A stretch of 20,048 nt of DNA, from the NCBI GenBank assembly GCA_030151865.1, contig JASLCK010000045.1, positions 1 to 20,048 on the forward strand, in the 5' to 3' direction. A program made the translations under genes and the position numbers. Source of the stretch: Rhodospirillaceae bacterium (GTDB taxonomy: Bacteria; Pseudomonadota; Alphaproteobacteria; Rhodospirillales; Magnetospirillaceae). Under the pieces are notes generated by a model. It saw only the letters and a list, made by a program, of their open reading frames with translations. It was not told the DNA's origin and did no database searches. Positions 1 to 7,047 of this stretch are shown here, piece after piece; positions within the stretch are counted from its first letter, which is position 1; each line of letters starts with the position of its first letter.

Positions 1-215
1 GCTTCGGCCTGGGATTCCTTGAAATTGGACAGAAAGAACACGCTGGTTTCGTGCAGGAATTCCTGCACGTCGTGATCCAAAAGACCGGTGACCAGACGCA
101 CCGCCAGTTCGGCGGCGATGGCGGTCGGCACCAGACTGACCAGTAGCGAGGCGACGATCAGCTTGGCATGCAGGGTCGCCAGCCAGCGGCGGATATGGAT
201 AAAGCGCTGCTTCAT
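1..215 (-). CDS. N-terminus of a membrane-anchored protein, possibly a sensor kinase or similar (partial)
   Basis: This is the first 71 codons of a gene that continues past the left edge of the window. The protein begins MKQRFIHIRRWLATLHAKL, a basic N-terminus. A hydrophobic segment follows at about residues 19-38 (LIVASLLVSLVPTAIAAELA), and then a mixed region that would lie outside the membrane (LLDHDVQEFLHETSVFFLSN). A short basic tail, one transmembrane helix and an extracytoplasmic sensor region is the usual start of membrane histidine kinases or diguanylate cyclases, but no diagnostic domain is inside the window. The ATG overlaps the TGA of the upstream small membrane protein as ATGA (212-215), so it is the last visible gene of the operon running from 6168 and is probably translationally coupled. 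Existence is fairly certain; function is a guess. Confidence 0.6.
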   Translation of the reverse strand, partial: MKQRFIHIRRWLATLHAKLIVASLLVSLVPTAIAAELAVRLVTGLLDHDVQEFLHETSVFFLSNFKESQAE

Positions 216-586
216 TCATCGCCCCCCAGGACGACAACGCCCAGCATGATCACCCCGGCGCCGGTCCAGCGGGTCAGGTCCACATGCTCGCCCAGCAGCA
301 GGGCCGACGCCCCCAGCACGGTGACATAGCCCAAGGCGCTTAACGGAAAGGCGCGGCTGAGGTCGTTCTGACGCAGGATCAGAAGCCAGGTCAGAAATGC
401 CCCGGCATAGCAGGCGATGGCCCCCAGAACCCAGGGCGAGGTGACGCAGCGGATCAGCCAGTCCAGCCCGAACGGCACATCGCCCAGCCCGTCGGCCCCC
501 AGCTTGAATGCCAACTGGCTGCCGGTGTCGAACACCAGCAAGGCCAGCCACAGGATCGCGGCTTCCCAGGAGATCAGGGCCTTCAT
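212..586 (-). CDS. Small four-helix DMT-superfamily membrane protein (EamA/ArnE-ArnF-like), second of two in the operon
   Basis: This 124-residue integral membrane protein has four hydrophobic helices, at about residues 7-24, 48-66, 80-100 and 106-121. Its motifs are typical of half-size drug/metabolite transporters: QLAFKLG in helix 1, TWLLIL in helix 2, the LSRAFPLSALGY stretch, LLGE before the last helix and GVVVLG at the end. Full EamA permeases have ten helices in about 300 residues, so this is the small SMR/ArnE-F size class, which works as homo- or heterodimers. Members of this class move polyprenyl- or lipid-linked amino sugars or small cations. It shares D-x-G-x-QL-x-FK-x-G, LS-x-AFPL and LLGE with the protein at 2719-3111, and the two may form a heterodimer. 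The start is set by ATGA overlap with the acyltransferase stop at 583-586. The substrate cannot be read from sequence. Confidence 0.8.
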   Translation of the reverse strand: MKALISWEAAILWLALLVFDTGSQLAFKLGADGLGDVPFGLDWLIRCVTSPWVLGAIACYAGAFLTWLLILRQNDLSRAFPLSALGYVTVLGASALLLGEHVDLTRWTGAGVIMLGVVVLGGDE

Positions 587-1740
587 GCCGGTTTCCCCTT
601 GCAGGGGGTGGGGATGCGTTCCGGCGCGCAAGGGGCGGCGTCCTTGTCGTGCAGATCGACCCGCACCAACTGGCCGACCAGCCACAACAGCCGGTTGGCC
701 AGCGGGTTGCGGTGACGAAACAGCAGCCAGTTGGCTTCCAACCGGCAGCCCAGGCGCTTTTTCACCGCATATTCGGCCTGCCCGCTGTGGTAAAGGCCGA
801 TGCCGCGATCCAGGCAGAACTGGACGTTCTCGAACCAGCTCAGGAAGTAAAGGTTATGGGCGCGGGCCAAAACGTCGCGCAGACCGATGAACTTGTCGAT
901 CAGCCGATCCTTGCCGATCAGCACCAGATTGAACCCGGCCAACTGATCTCCCACCCAATAGAGCACGCAGGCCGCATGATCTCCCAGATTGTCCAGCACG
1001 CCCCGGAAATAGGCCGGGGTCAGTTCTTCGAACTGCAAATCGGACAGTGACAGGGTGTGGTGATAAATCTCCATCACCTGGGGCAACACATCGTCGATGT
1101 TGGTGCGCCATTCAACCCGCACCTTGCCGCGTGCCTTCAGCTTGCGGCGCATATCCTTGCGGGTGGCATGGCTTAAGCTCGCCAGATAGCCGTCCAGATC
1201 GGCATAGGGCAAAGCCAACAGGGCGGTGGGCAGGCTGGGAATACGCTGCCAGCCGTGATCCATGCAGGCCTGCCAGTCGCGCAACTGGTGCTGCGGCGCG
1301 TCCTTGACCGACAGAAAGCCGATCTTGTGGCGGGCGGCATAGTCCTGAAAAGCCTGCACCAACTGTTCCAGCATATCCGGGCGTTGCCCCGCCGGAACGA
1401 TGGGGGCAACGCCCAGATGACAGACTTCTCCCACCGGCGAGCCCAGGCAGGCCATGGGCAGGCGAAACAGGCGGGGAAACAGCTTGCTCACGGCGTCAGT
1501 GACGCGCTTGCACGGCCCGGTCACGGTGGTATCCAGACGGTAATCGGTCAGAAACGCCGGAACCGCCGCCAGCAATCGCCCCTGATCATCGCGCAGATAG
1601 GGATAGCATAAGGTGAAATCCGCCAGACCGGCCTGCTCGGCGGCCAGATAATAGCCGTGCGCTTCCAGCTCGCCCGCAAAGCAGGCGTCCCATTCCTGGG
1701 GCTGGAATTCCGTGATGCTGGCGGCGACGGCGGCTTTCAC
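583..1740 (-). CDS. GNAT/FemAB-like N-acyltransferase (peptidogalycan-biosynthesis-type)
   Basis: This is a 385-residue protein of the acyl-CoA N-acyltransferase superfamily. It looks like the double-GNAT 'peptidogalycan biosynthesis/recognition' (CH protein, FemAB-like) group. Supporting features are the LSHATRKDMRRKLKARGK stretch at about residues 188-206, the following IDDVLPQVMEIYHHTL segment and a C-terminal GNAT half ending in QAEYAVKKRLG. Such enzymes transfer an acyl or aminoacyl group to an amine; the acceptor here is unknown. I chose the GTG at 1740 over an ATG at 1791. The GTG has a clear AAGGAG 7 bases upstream, placed right after the hydrolase stop (1752-1754), whereas the ATG would overlap the upstream gene by 40 bases. 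The 3' end overlaps the next gene as ATGA. Family call fairly sure, reaction unknown. Confidence 0.75.
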   Translation of the reverse strand: MKAAVAASITEFQPQEWDACFAGELEAHGYYLAAEQAGLADFTLCYPYLRDDQGRLLAAVPAFLTDYRLDTTVTGPCKRVTDAVSKLFPRLFRLPMACLGSPVGEVCHLGVAPIVPAGQRPDMLEQLVQAFQDYAARHKIGFLSVKDAPQHQLRDWQACMDHGWQRIPSLPTALLALPYADLDGYLASLSHATRKDMRRKLKARGKVRVEWRTNIDDVLPQVMEIYHHTLSLSDLQFEELTPAYFRGVLDNLGDHAACVLYWVGDQLAGFNLVLIGKDRLIDKFIGLRDVLARAHNLYFLSWFENVQFCLDRGIGLYHSGQAEYAVKKRLGCRLEANWLLFRHRNPLANRLLWLVGQLVRVDLHDKDAAPCAPERIPTPCKGKPA

Positions 1741-1751
1741 CGAAGGGCTCC

Positions 1752-2702
1752 TTAGTCCGAGGCTTTGCGGGACAGATCGTCGGGACTGCACAGCGGGCGG
1801 AAATACTCGACGATCTCGCGCACCACCTCGTTGCGCTGCTTATCGACGGTGATCATGTGGTAGCTCTCGTCCAGCAGGACCTTCTTCTTCGGTCCGCCCA
1901 GATGGGCTTCCAGATAATCGGCATTCTTGCGGCTGGCCACGTCGTCGTTGCTGGCATGCAGAATGATCCCAGGGGTTTCGATGCGCGGCATCTCGCGCTT
2001 GACCAGATCGACCAGCGACAAAAGCTGACGCAGGCTGTTGCCGGTCATGCCCAGATTGCCCGCTTCCACCGAATTGCCGCTTTGCATGTTGGCGACCACG
2101 CGCTGGCGCAGACGGTCGTCCTTGATGCCGTAGGGATAGTTTTCGACGAAGCGGTAATGCAGACCCAAGGGCGTATGCAAGAACAGCGGCAGCAGGAAGG
2201 ACAGGCGGGGAATAGCCCAGCCGTCATATTTCAAGGTGGTCGACATCAGCGCCATGCCGCGGATGGCGCCGGGGTTCTGCGCCGCCAGATGCATCGACAG
2301 CAGCGATCCCATGGACAACCCGGCGGCAAAGATCACCTCGTGCTTTTCGGCCAGCTTGTCGTAAGCGGCCTGAACGCTGGCGTACCAATCGGGCCAGGTG
2401 GTGTGCAAAAGGTCTTCTTCCGACCCGCAATGACCGGCCAACTGCATGCCATAAACGGTAAACCCGGCCTGGGCCAGACCCTTGCCGATAAAGCGCATTT
2501 CGGTCGGGGTGCCGGTCAGGCCATGGATCAGGAGAACCGCCGCCTTGCCCCCTTCGTAATAGAACGAGGCATCCGGGATTTCCACCGCGTCCCCGTTCTT
2601 GATCTGGCCGGGGCCGGACCAGGGCTGGGCCCCCAGATAGCGCAGCTTGAAGCGCTGCCAGGCGGTGCTTTGGTCAAACAGGCTTTTATCGTTCTTGCGC
2701 AT
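1752..2702 (-). CDS. Alpha/beta hydrolase (carboxylesterase / monoacylglycerol-lipase type)
   Basis: This 316-residue serine hydrolase has a complete visible catalytic set. The oxyanion-hole stretch LLIHGLTGTPTEM is at about 57-69 and the nucleophile elbow GLSMG has Ser130. The acid is in SNDDV (Asp253/254) and the histidine in ESYHMITVD (His282). The HGLTGTPxE motif and the DESYHxITxD ending match the Est30-like carboxylesterase and lysophospholipase/monoacylglycerol lipase group. No signal peptide or membrane segment is evident, so it is probably cytoplasmic. The start at 2702 follows AAGGA with normal spacing, 16 bases after the stop of the upstream membrane protein. In this operon it could remove an ester or acyl group from the compound the other enzymes act on, or supply an acyl donor; that is inference. 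Confidence 0.88.
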   Translation of the reverse strand: MRKNDKSLFDQSTAWQRFKLRYLGAQPWSGPGQIKNGDAVEIPDASFYYEGGKAAVLLIHGLTGTPTEMRFIGKGLAQAGFTVYGMQLAGHCGSEEDLLHTTWPDWYASVQAAYDKLAEKHEVIFAAGLSMGSLLSMHLAAQNPGAIRGMALMSTTLKYDGWAIPRLSFLLPLFLHTPLGLHYRFVENYPYGIKDDRLRQRVVANMQSGNSVEAGNLGMTGNSLRQLLSLVDLVKREMPRIETPGIILHASNDDVASRKNADYLEAHLGGPKKKVLLDESYHMITVDKQRNEVVREIVEYFRPLCSPDDLSRKASD

Positions 2703-2718
2703 GGTGTCCTTAACGCTC

Positions 2719-3111
2719 TTAAAAGTCCGCGCCGACGCCGACGATGACGACGCCCACGGTGATCAGGGCCGCACCCGCCCAACGGCGGGGACCGACCTGC
2801 TCGCCCAACAGAAAGCGGCTGGCAAGCAGAATGCCGCAGTAATTCAGGCTGGCCAGGGGAAAGGCCAGACTGAGCGGGGCACGCTCCAGGATGGCCAGCC
2901 AGGTGAAAATCTCGATGATATAGATGGCGACCCCGCCCAACAGCCAGGGGTCTTTCAGCGACGCCAGCCAGAAGCGCAGGGTCGATGCCTCTTCATCCTT
3001 GGCGTGCTGGTCGGTGACGCCGCGCTTGAAGCACAATTGCCCGCCCACATCGCAGGCGATGGAAACGCAGAACAGCAGCGCCAGCGTCAGCCAATCTGAA
3101 AGTCCGTGCAT
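2719..3111 (-). CDS. Small four-helix DMT-superfamily membrane protein (EamA/ArnE-ArnF-like), first of two in the operon
   Basis: This 130-residue integral membrane protein has four helices at about 7-24, 53-71, 80-100 and 110-127. It carries the same landmarks as the protein at 212-586: DVGGQLCFKRG in helix 1, PWLLGGVAIY, FTWLAIL, LSLAFPLASLNY, FLLGE and GVVIVGVG. It differs by a short charged loop (about residues 33-44, DQHAKDEEAS) between helices 1 and 2. The size fits ArnE/ArnF-like or SMR-like half-transporters rather than full EamA permeases. The start codon is one base past the ureohydrolase stop (3113-3115), so translation is almost certainly coupled. With its paralogue downstream it may form an asymmetric dimer that exports or flips a product of the operon. 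Family call is good; the substrate is unknown. Confidence 0.82.
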   Translation of the reverse strand: MHGLSDWLTLALLFCVSIACDVGGQLCFKRGVTDQHAKDEEASTLRFWLASLKDPWLLGGVAIYIIEIFTWLAILERAPLSLAFPLASLNYCGILLASRFLLGEQVGPRRWAGAALITVGVVIVGVGADF

Positions 3112-3112
3112 G

Positions 3113-4084
3113 TCAGACCGTCGCTTTCAGGGCTGCCAGGATCGCCTGATTGGCGGCGGCGTTGCGGGCAAGGTCGGGGCTGTGATGCGGTTGGGCGGGC
3201 TGGTCCAGCCGGGCCGACAGGCTCTTCAGCCAGTTGGCGCCAAAGCGGGGCGGCGAAAACTCGCCGCAGATATCGGCCCCCACCAGGGTGCGCCGGGCGC
3301 GGATGCGCCGGATCGCCTCGCACAGCCAGGACAGTGGCATGCCGCCTTGGTCCCAGTTGGTCACGGCATCTTCGGGGCGCAGCACGTCCTTGTCGATGGT
3401 CAGCCACACCGCTTGGGTGGGCAGGCGGTCCAGAATATCGTCTAGGGCGGCAAAGTCCGGCTCGTCGGCCAGATTGCGCCAGACCAGAAAATCGCCGTCG
3501 CGGGTCCGGCCCGGTCCCGACGCGGCGCTGCCCCAAACGCGGGACGGCGGATGGCGCCAGGGCCACATTTCCAACCGGCCCGACGCCAGCGCCGCCAGAT
3601 TGCCGCCCTTCCATTGCGGGCGGTCCAGATCGTTGGCGCACGGCCCCAGGGTGACGATGCGGGCCAGTTGCGGCAGATCCAGGGCGCGGTTGACCCACGA
3701 CCCGCAATGCCAGGCAGGCGGCAGGCGCACCCAGTCGGGATGATTGTCGAAATGCAACAGGCTGATGGGCTGGTCGTGGCGGGCCAGATAAGCCGCCAGC
3801 ATCGCCCCGGTCAGATGATGATAATCGCCCGACCCGGTAAAGGTGACGATTGGGTCTGCATCGCGGGACCCATCCGCCGGATCGGCGGGCGGATTGGTAG
3901 GCGGGGCGGGCAGATCGGCCGGCAGGCGGGTCAGGTCCGCCATCTGGCGGGCCTTGCCCCACAGCCGCAAGGCGGGGCCTTGACGGCGCAGATCGATCAC
4001 CTGCGCCGCCCCGGCTTGAACGGCCTCGCGGAAGGGCTGTTGCCCGACCACGCTGCCGTCCAGGTCGAGAAGACGCAGGCGCAT
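3113..4084 (-). CDS. Arginase-fold ureohydrolase-like protein with UPF0489-type HFDxHPD signature
   Basis: This 323-residue protein has the metal-ligand pattern of the arginase/deacetylase fold. GSGDYHH at about 84-90 stands where arginases have GGDHS. LLHFDNHPDW at about 109-118 gives Asp113, His115 and Asp117, and WLTIDKDVL at about 227-235 gives Asp231 and Asp233. VGADICGEFSP near 268-278 is the late acidic motif. The HFDxHPD spelling, followed by GSWVN, is closer in my recollection to UPF0489 proteins, which include the peptide arginases of RiPP pathways, than to classical arginase or agmatinase. Plausible chemistry is hydrolysis of a guanidino or amide group, possibly on a modified substrate. 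It starts 10 bases after the aminotransferase stop and ends one base before the next start. A stretch of Pro/Asp-rich sequence at 57-76 looks like a loop insertion. Confidence 0.75.
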   Translation of the reverse strand: MRLRLLDLDGSVVGQQPFREAVQAGAAQVIDLRRQGPALRLWGKARQMADLTRLPADLPAPPTNPPADPADGSRDADPIVTFTGSGDYHHLTGAMLAAYLARHDQPISLLHFDNHPDWVRLPPAWHCGSWVNRALDLPQLARIVTLGPCANDLDRPQWKGGNLAALASGRLEMWPWRHPPSRVWGSAASGPGRTRDGDFLVWRNLADEPDFAALDDILDRLPTQAVWLTIDKDVLRPEDAVTNWDQGGMPLSWLCEAIRRIRARRTLVGADICGEFSPPRFGANWLKSLSARLDQPAQPHHSPDLARNAAANQAILAALKATV

Positions 4085-4094
4085 CGCTTAAGCG

Positions 4095-5468
4095 TTACTT
4101 GCGGGTAACGCGGGTGAAGAGCTGATCGAGCAGACGGATCGCCAGATCGATCTCTTCCTTGGTGATGTGCAGCGACGGGGCGAGCGTGATGACGTTCTTC
4201 CAGTAGCCGCCAATATCCAACACCAGACCGACCTTCTTGCCGTTGCCGGCGTCCAGGTCGCCCTTCATCGCTTCGTCAACGATGCGGTCGGTCATGGCCT
4301 TGTCGGGGGTGAAGCGGTCTTCGCCGGTGATTTCGATGCGCAGAGCCATGCCCATGCCATCGACGTCGCCGATGATCTTGTGCTTCTTGTAAAGCCCCTT
4401 GATGCCTTCCAGGAAGTAAGCGCCCTTTTCGGCGGTCATCTTCTCGTAATCGCCTTCTTCCATCATCTTGATGGTTTCCAGCGCCACGGCGGTGCCCAGC
4501 GGGTTGGACGAGAAGGTCGAGTGGGTCGAGCCCGGCGGGAACAGTTCGGGGGTGATCAGTTCTTCACGCGCCCACAGACCGGCGATCGGGTTCAGACCAT
4601 TGGTGACGGCCTTGCCGAAGACGATGATGTCGGGCTTGACGTTGAAGTTTTCCAGCGACCAGAACTTGCCGGCGCGATAGAAACCCATCTGGATTTCGTC
4701 ATCGACCAGCAGGATCTTGCGGGCTTCCAGAACCTGCTTCAGCTTTTCGAAATAGCCGGGCGGGGGAACCACGTAACCGCCGGTGCCCTGGATCGATTCC
4801 ACATAGAAGGCGGCATATTCGGCGGCGCCGACCTTGGAATCCCAGACGCCGTAATATTCGGTGTCGAACAGACGAGCGAACTGGTCAACGCAGTAAAGGC
4901 CGCAATCTTCGCGCTTCTTGCCATAGGGGCAGCGATAGCAGTAGGGGAACGGCACGAACTGGGCGCGGTCGCCGAAATGGCCGTAGCGGCGGCGATAGCG
5001 GTAGGACGAGGTGATGGCCGAAGCCCCCAGGGTACGGCCGTGATAGCCGCCTTCGAAGGCGAACATCAGGCTCTTGCCGCCGGTGGCGTTGCGCACGACC
5101 TTCAGCGAATCTTCGATGGCCTGGGCACCGCCGACGTTGAAGTGCACGCGGCCCTTCGTGCCCCACTTGGACTGAACGTTCTTGGCGATCTTGGTGGCCA
5201 GCTCGACCTTTTCCTTGTGCAGATACTGGCAGGCCAGCTGCGGCAGGGTGTCGATCTGCTTCTTCAGCGCGTCGTTCAGGCGCTGGTTGGCGTAGCCGAA
5301 ATTGACGGCCGAATACCACATCTGCAAATCCAGGAAGGGCACGCCCTGATCGTCATACAGGTACGAGCCTTCACAGGTGCTGAAGACCTTGGGCGGATCG
5401 ATGTAGTGAACGGTGTCGCCGAACGAGCAATATTCGGCTTCATCGCGCAACAGATCGCTATTACTCAT
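4095..5468 (-). CDS. Class III PLP-dependent aminotransferase with four-cysteine motif
   Basis: This 457-residue fold-type I, class III (omega/acetylornithine/GABA-type) aminotransferase has a complete active site. The phosphate- and ring-contact region GGAQAIEDSLK is at 113-123, FEGGYHGRTLGA at 138-149, the Asp in LVDDEIQMG (Asp257), and the Schiff-base lysine in FGKAVTNG (Lys286). STHSTFSSNPLG at 314-325 is the second-subunit motif. An insertion at about 176-193 (YCYRCPYGKKREDCGLYC) has Cys177, 180, 189 and 193, as in some archaeal and bacterial 4-aminobutyrate/diamine aminotransferases. The likely reaction is transamination of a terminal amine or a keto/aldehyde precursor. The ATG lies inside the end of the phosphatase gene (8-base overlap, 5461-5468), showing tight coupling. 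Family certain; substrate unknown. Confidence 0.93.
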   Translation of the reverse strand: MSNSDLLRDEAEYCSFGDTVHYIDPPKVFSTCEGSYLYDDQGVPFLDLQMWYSAVNFGYANQRLNDALKKQIDTLPQLACQYLHKEKVELATKIAKNVQSKWGTKGRVHFNVGGAQAIEDSLKVVRNATGGKSLMFAFEGGYHGRTLGASAITSSYRYRRRYGHFGDRAQFVPFPYCYRCPYGKKREDCGLYCVDQFARLFDTEYYGVWDSKVGAAEYAAFYVESIQGTGGYVVPPPGYFEKLKQVLEARKILLVDDEIQMGFYRAGKFWSLENFNVKPDIIVFGKAVTNGLNPIAGLWAREELITPELFPPGSTHSTFSSNPLGTAVALETIKMMEEGDYEKMTAEKGAYFLEGIKGLYKKHKIIGDVDGMGMALRIEITGEDRFTPDKAMTDRIVDEAMKGDLDAGNGKKVGLVLDIGGYWKNVITLAPSLHITKEEIDLAIRLLDQLFTRVTRK

Positions 5469-6168
5469 TTACGCTGTTCTCCAGACGGGCGCGGGAAGCG
5501 GAAAGAGCGCCCAGGGTGAAAGGTTCTTCCAGCAGATTGCCCATCAGGTGCTTGACCTGGGCAAAGTCGCGGTAGGCCAGATAGGGCAGGCCGCGGTCCT
5601 GGCAGAAAGTCAGAAGCTTGTCTTTGGCGAACACCAGATCCACCGACGAGGCGGCGCACTGGTCCGACGTGCCGTCGCCGATCAGCAGGCGCAGGTCGCG
5701 CGCGCCCAGGGCGTTTTCGGCGATCTTGCATTTGCAGGTGCCGCTGGCCTTGACGCAGCCTTCGTTGGCGAAGGGGAAGGACAGGCGGTAACGACCGCCG
5801 CCCAGCACGTCCAGATGATTGGCGACGATCGGCAGGTCGATGCCGTGACGGCCCAGAACGCGGCGGATGGCGTAATCCAGGCCGTCGCTGACCACGGTCA
5901 GCGGCAGCTTGCGCTGCTTGCAGAAGGCGACGAAGGCCGGGAAATGGGGGTCGATCTCGATGGTGTCGAGATGGGCGTCCAGCTCTTCCTGGCTGGCGCG
6001 GATCAGGTCAACCTGACGCAGCATGCATTCGCGCGACCCGATGCGCCCCGCCTTCCAGTCGTCCTCGATCTCTTCCCAGCCGTCGAGTGCGAAGCGGGTC
6101 AGCAGACTGTCGGTGACGTCCTTGACTGCGATGGTGCCGTCGAAATCACAAAGAATGCGCCAATGCAT
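5461..6168 (-). CDS. HAD-IB (MtnX-like / phosphoserine-phosphatase-like) phosphatase
   Basis: This 235-residue HAD hydrolase heads the operon. Motif I is CDFDGTIA (Asp8 nucleophile, Asp10 acid), motif II is the serine in VVSDGLD (about residue 94) and motif IV is GDGTSDQCAA (about 164-173). The helical cap between motifs I and II and a Cys-rich stretch (GCVKASGTCKCK, about 137-148) recall MtnX, the 2-hydroxy-3-keto-5-methylthiopentenyl-1-phosphate phosphatase. No other methionine-salvage gene is in the window, so MtnX activity itself should not be assumed; it probably removes phosphate from another small molecule. I prefer the ATG at 6168, with AGGAAGG upstream at good spacing and the HAD motif starting at once, over the ATG at 6216. 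A palindromic site lies about 105 bases upstream. Confidence 0.88.
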   Translation of the reverse strand: MHWRILCDFDGTIAVKDVTDSLLTRFALDGWEEIEDDWKAGRIGSRECMLRQVDLIRASQEELDAHLDTIEIDPHFPAFVAFCKQRKLPLTVVSDGLDYAIRRVLGRHGIDLPIVANHLDVLGGGRYRLSFPFANEGCVKASGTCKCKIAENALGARDLRLLIGDGTSDQCAASSVDLVFAKDKLLTFCQDRGLPYLAYRDFAQVKHLMGNLLEEPFTLGALSASRARLENSVNE

Positions 6169-6272
6169 GGCCGTGCCTTCCTCATATTGAACGGCGTAAT
6201 CGTCAGCAAAAATCATGCCATTACCCTAAAGTAGGAAAGCTGCGCCCTTCGGGGGGATAGGGAGGGGTATGA

Positions 6273-6291
6273 ACCTACAAAGTTTGTAGGT
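6273..6291. promoter_or_regulatory. Perfect 19-bp palindrome, probable operator in a divergent gap
   Basis: ACCTACAAAGTTTGTAGGT has two 9-base arms around a single central G. It is the only long perfect palindrome in the 175-base gap between the phosphatase gene (starting at 6168, minus) and the DUF6134-like gene (starting at 6344, plus). Odd-centred palindromes of this length are typical operators for TetR-, GntR- or MarR-like dimers. No T-run follows on either strand, so a terminator is unlikely. Which of the two genes it controls is not shown. Confidence 0.6.
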
Positions 6292-6343
6292 GCCGACGCA
6301 AGTTGTCGTTTTCAGGGCGGCCGGAAATCGGCACAGTGGCGGG

Positions 6344-7021
6344 ATGTCGCTGTGTTCGTGCCCCCCTCTGCGCCGCTTTCCGCGCCTGCCCGCCAGTCTT
6401 GGTGCCGGGTTGCTGCTGTGGCTGTGCGTGCCGGGCTTTGCCGCCGACCTGCCGACGCCCGACAGTGGGACGCTGGAATTCTCCATCATCCGCAAGGGTG
6501 AGGTGATCGGCTCTTACCGCTCCGACTTCGTGCGCAAGCCCGATGGCGAGTTGGATGTTTCGACCCGCATCACCGCCGAACTGACCTTGGGGCCGGTGCG
6601 GCTTTATCATTTCGACCACACCGCGACCGAGGTTTGGCGCGACGCCAAGCTGGTGGCGATGACCGCCGCGTCCGACGATGACGGCGAGGTGCATAACCTG
6701 CGTCTGCACGAGGAAGGGGCCGCGCTGGCCATGGAGGTGGACGGCAAGCCCACCGTCATTCCCGCCGCCAGCGTGCCGTCCAGTTTTTGGACCCTGGCGA
6801 TGCTGCAAGGTCGGCCGGTCTTCGACATGGTGGATGGTCAGTCGCAGCGGGTCGATGAAAGCTGCGAAGCGGTGCCCGCCCGCGCCAACGAGGCGGCGGG
6901 CACCATGTGCCATTTGACCGGCGATATTACCCGAAGCTTGCGCTATGGCCCCGACGGTCTTTTAGACGGGGTGAACTTCATCGCCGACGATGGTTCGAAA
7001 ATTTTGTACCGTCGGCGCTGA
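6344..7021 (+). CDS. Secreted DUF6134-like protein
   Basis: This 225-residue protein has a classical signal peptide: RRFPRLP, then a hydrophobic core ASLGAGLLLWLCV, with likely cleavage after GFA at about residue 33. The mature part is a beta-rich single domain starting LEFSIIRKGEVIGSYRSDF. It continues with LYHFDHTATEVWRDAKLVAM and DDDGEVHNLRL, the order of conserved pieces I associate with DUF6134 proteins of alphaproteobacteria. Two cysteines (in DESCEA and TMCHL) could form a disulfide. No catalytic motif is apparent and no function is known to me. I chose the ATG at 6344 because the signal peptide follows immediately; the longer form from 6290 would begin inside the palindrome. The Shine-Dalgarno is weak (GGCGGG). 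It stands alone, divergent from the operon and convergent with 7048-7956. Confidence 0.75.
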   Translation: MSLCSCPPLRRFPRLPASLGAGLLLWLCVPGFAADLPTPDSGTLEFSIIRKGEVIGSYRSDFVRKPDGELDVSTRITAELTLGPVRLYHFDHTATEVWRDAKLVAMTAASDDDGEVHNLRLHEEGAALAMEVDGKPTVIPAASVPSSFWTLAMLQGRPVFDMVDGQSQRVDESCEAVPARANEAAGTMCHLTGDITRSLRYGPDGLLDGVNFIADDGSKILYRRR

Positions 7022-7047
7022 CCATTCCAAATTTCCGAACGGTCGGC

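Noticed and set aside
212..3111. The two small DMT genes as fragments of a broken full-length EamA permease
   Set aside because: Each has its own start, stop, four complete helices and the same motifs, so they are paralogous half-size proteins rather than two halves of one gene.
5461..6168. Methionine salvage role for the MtnX-like phosphatase
   Set aside because: No mtnA, B, K, W or related gene is present in the window and the operon partners do not belong to that pathway.
7022..7047. Bidirectional terminator between the convergent DUF6134-like and ClpP-like genes
   Set aside because: The 26-base gap shows no stem of useful length; transcripts may overlap here.
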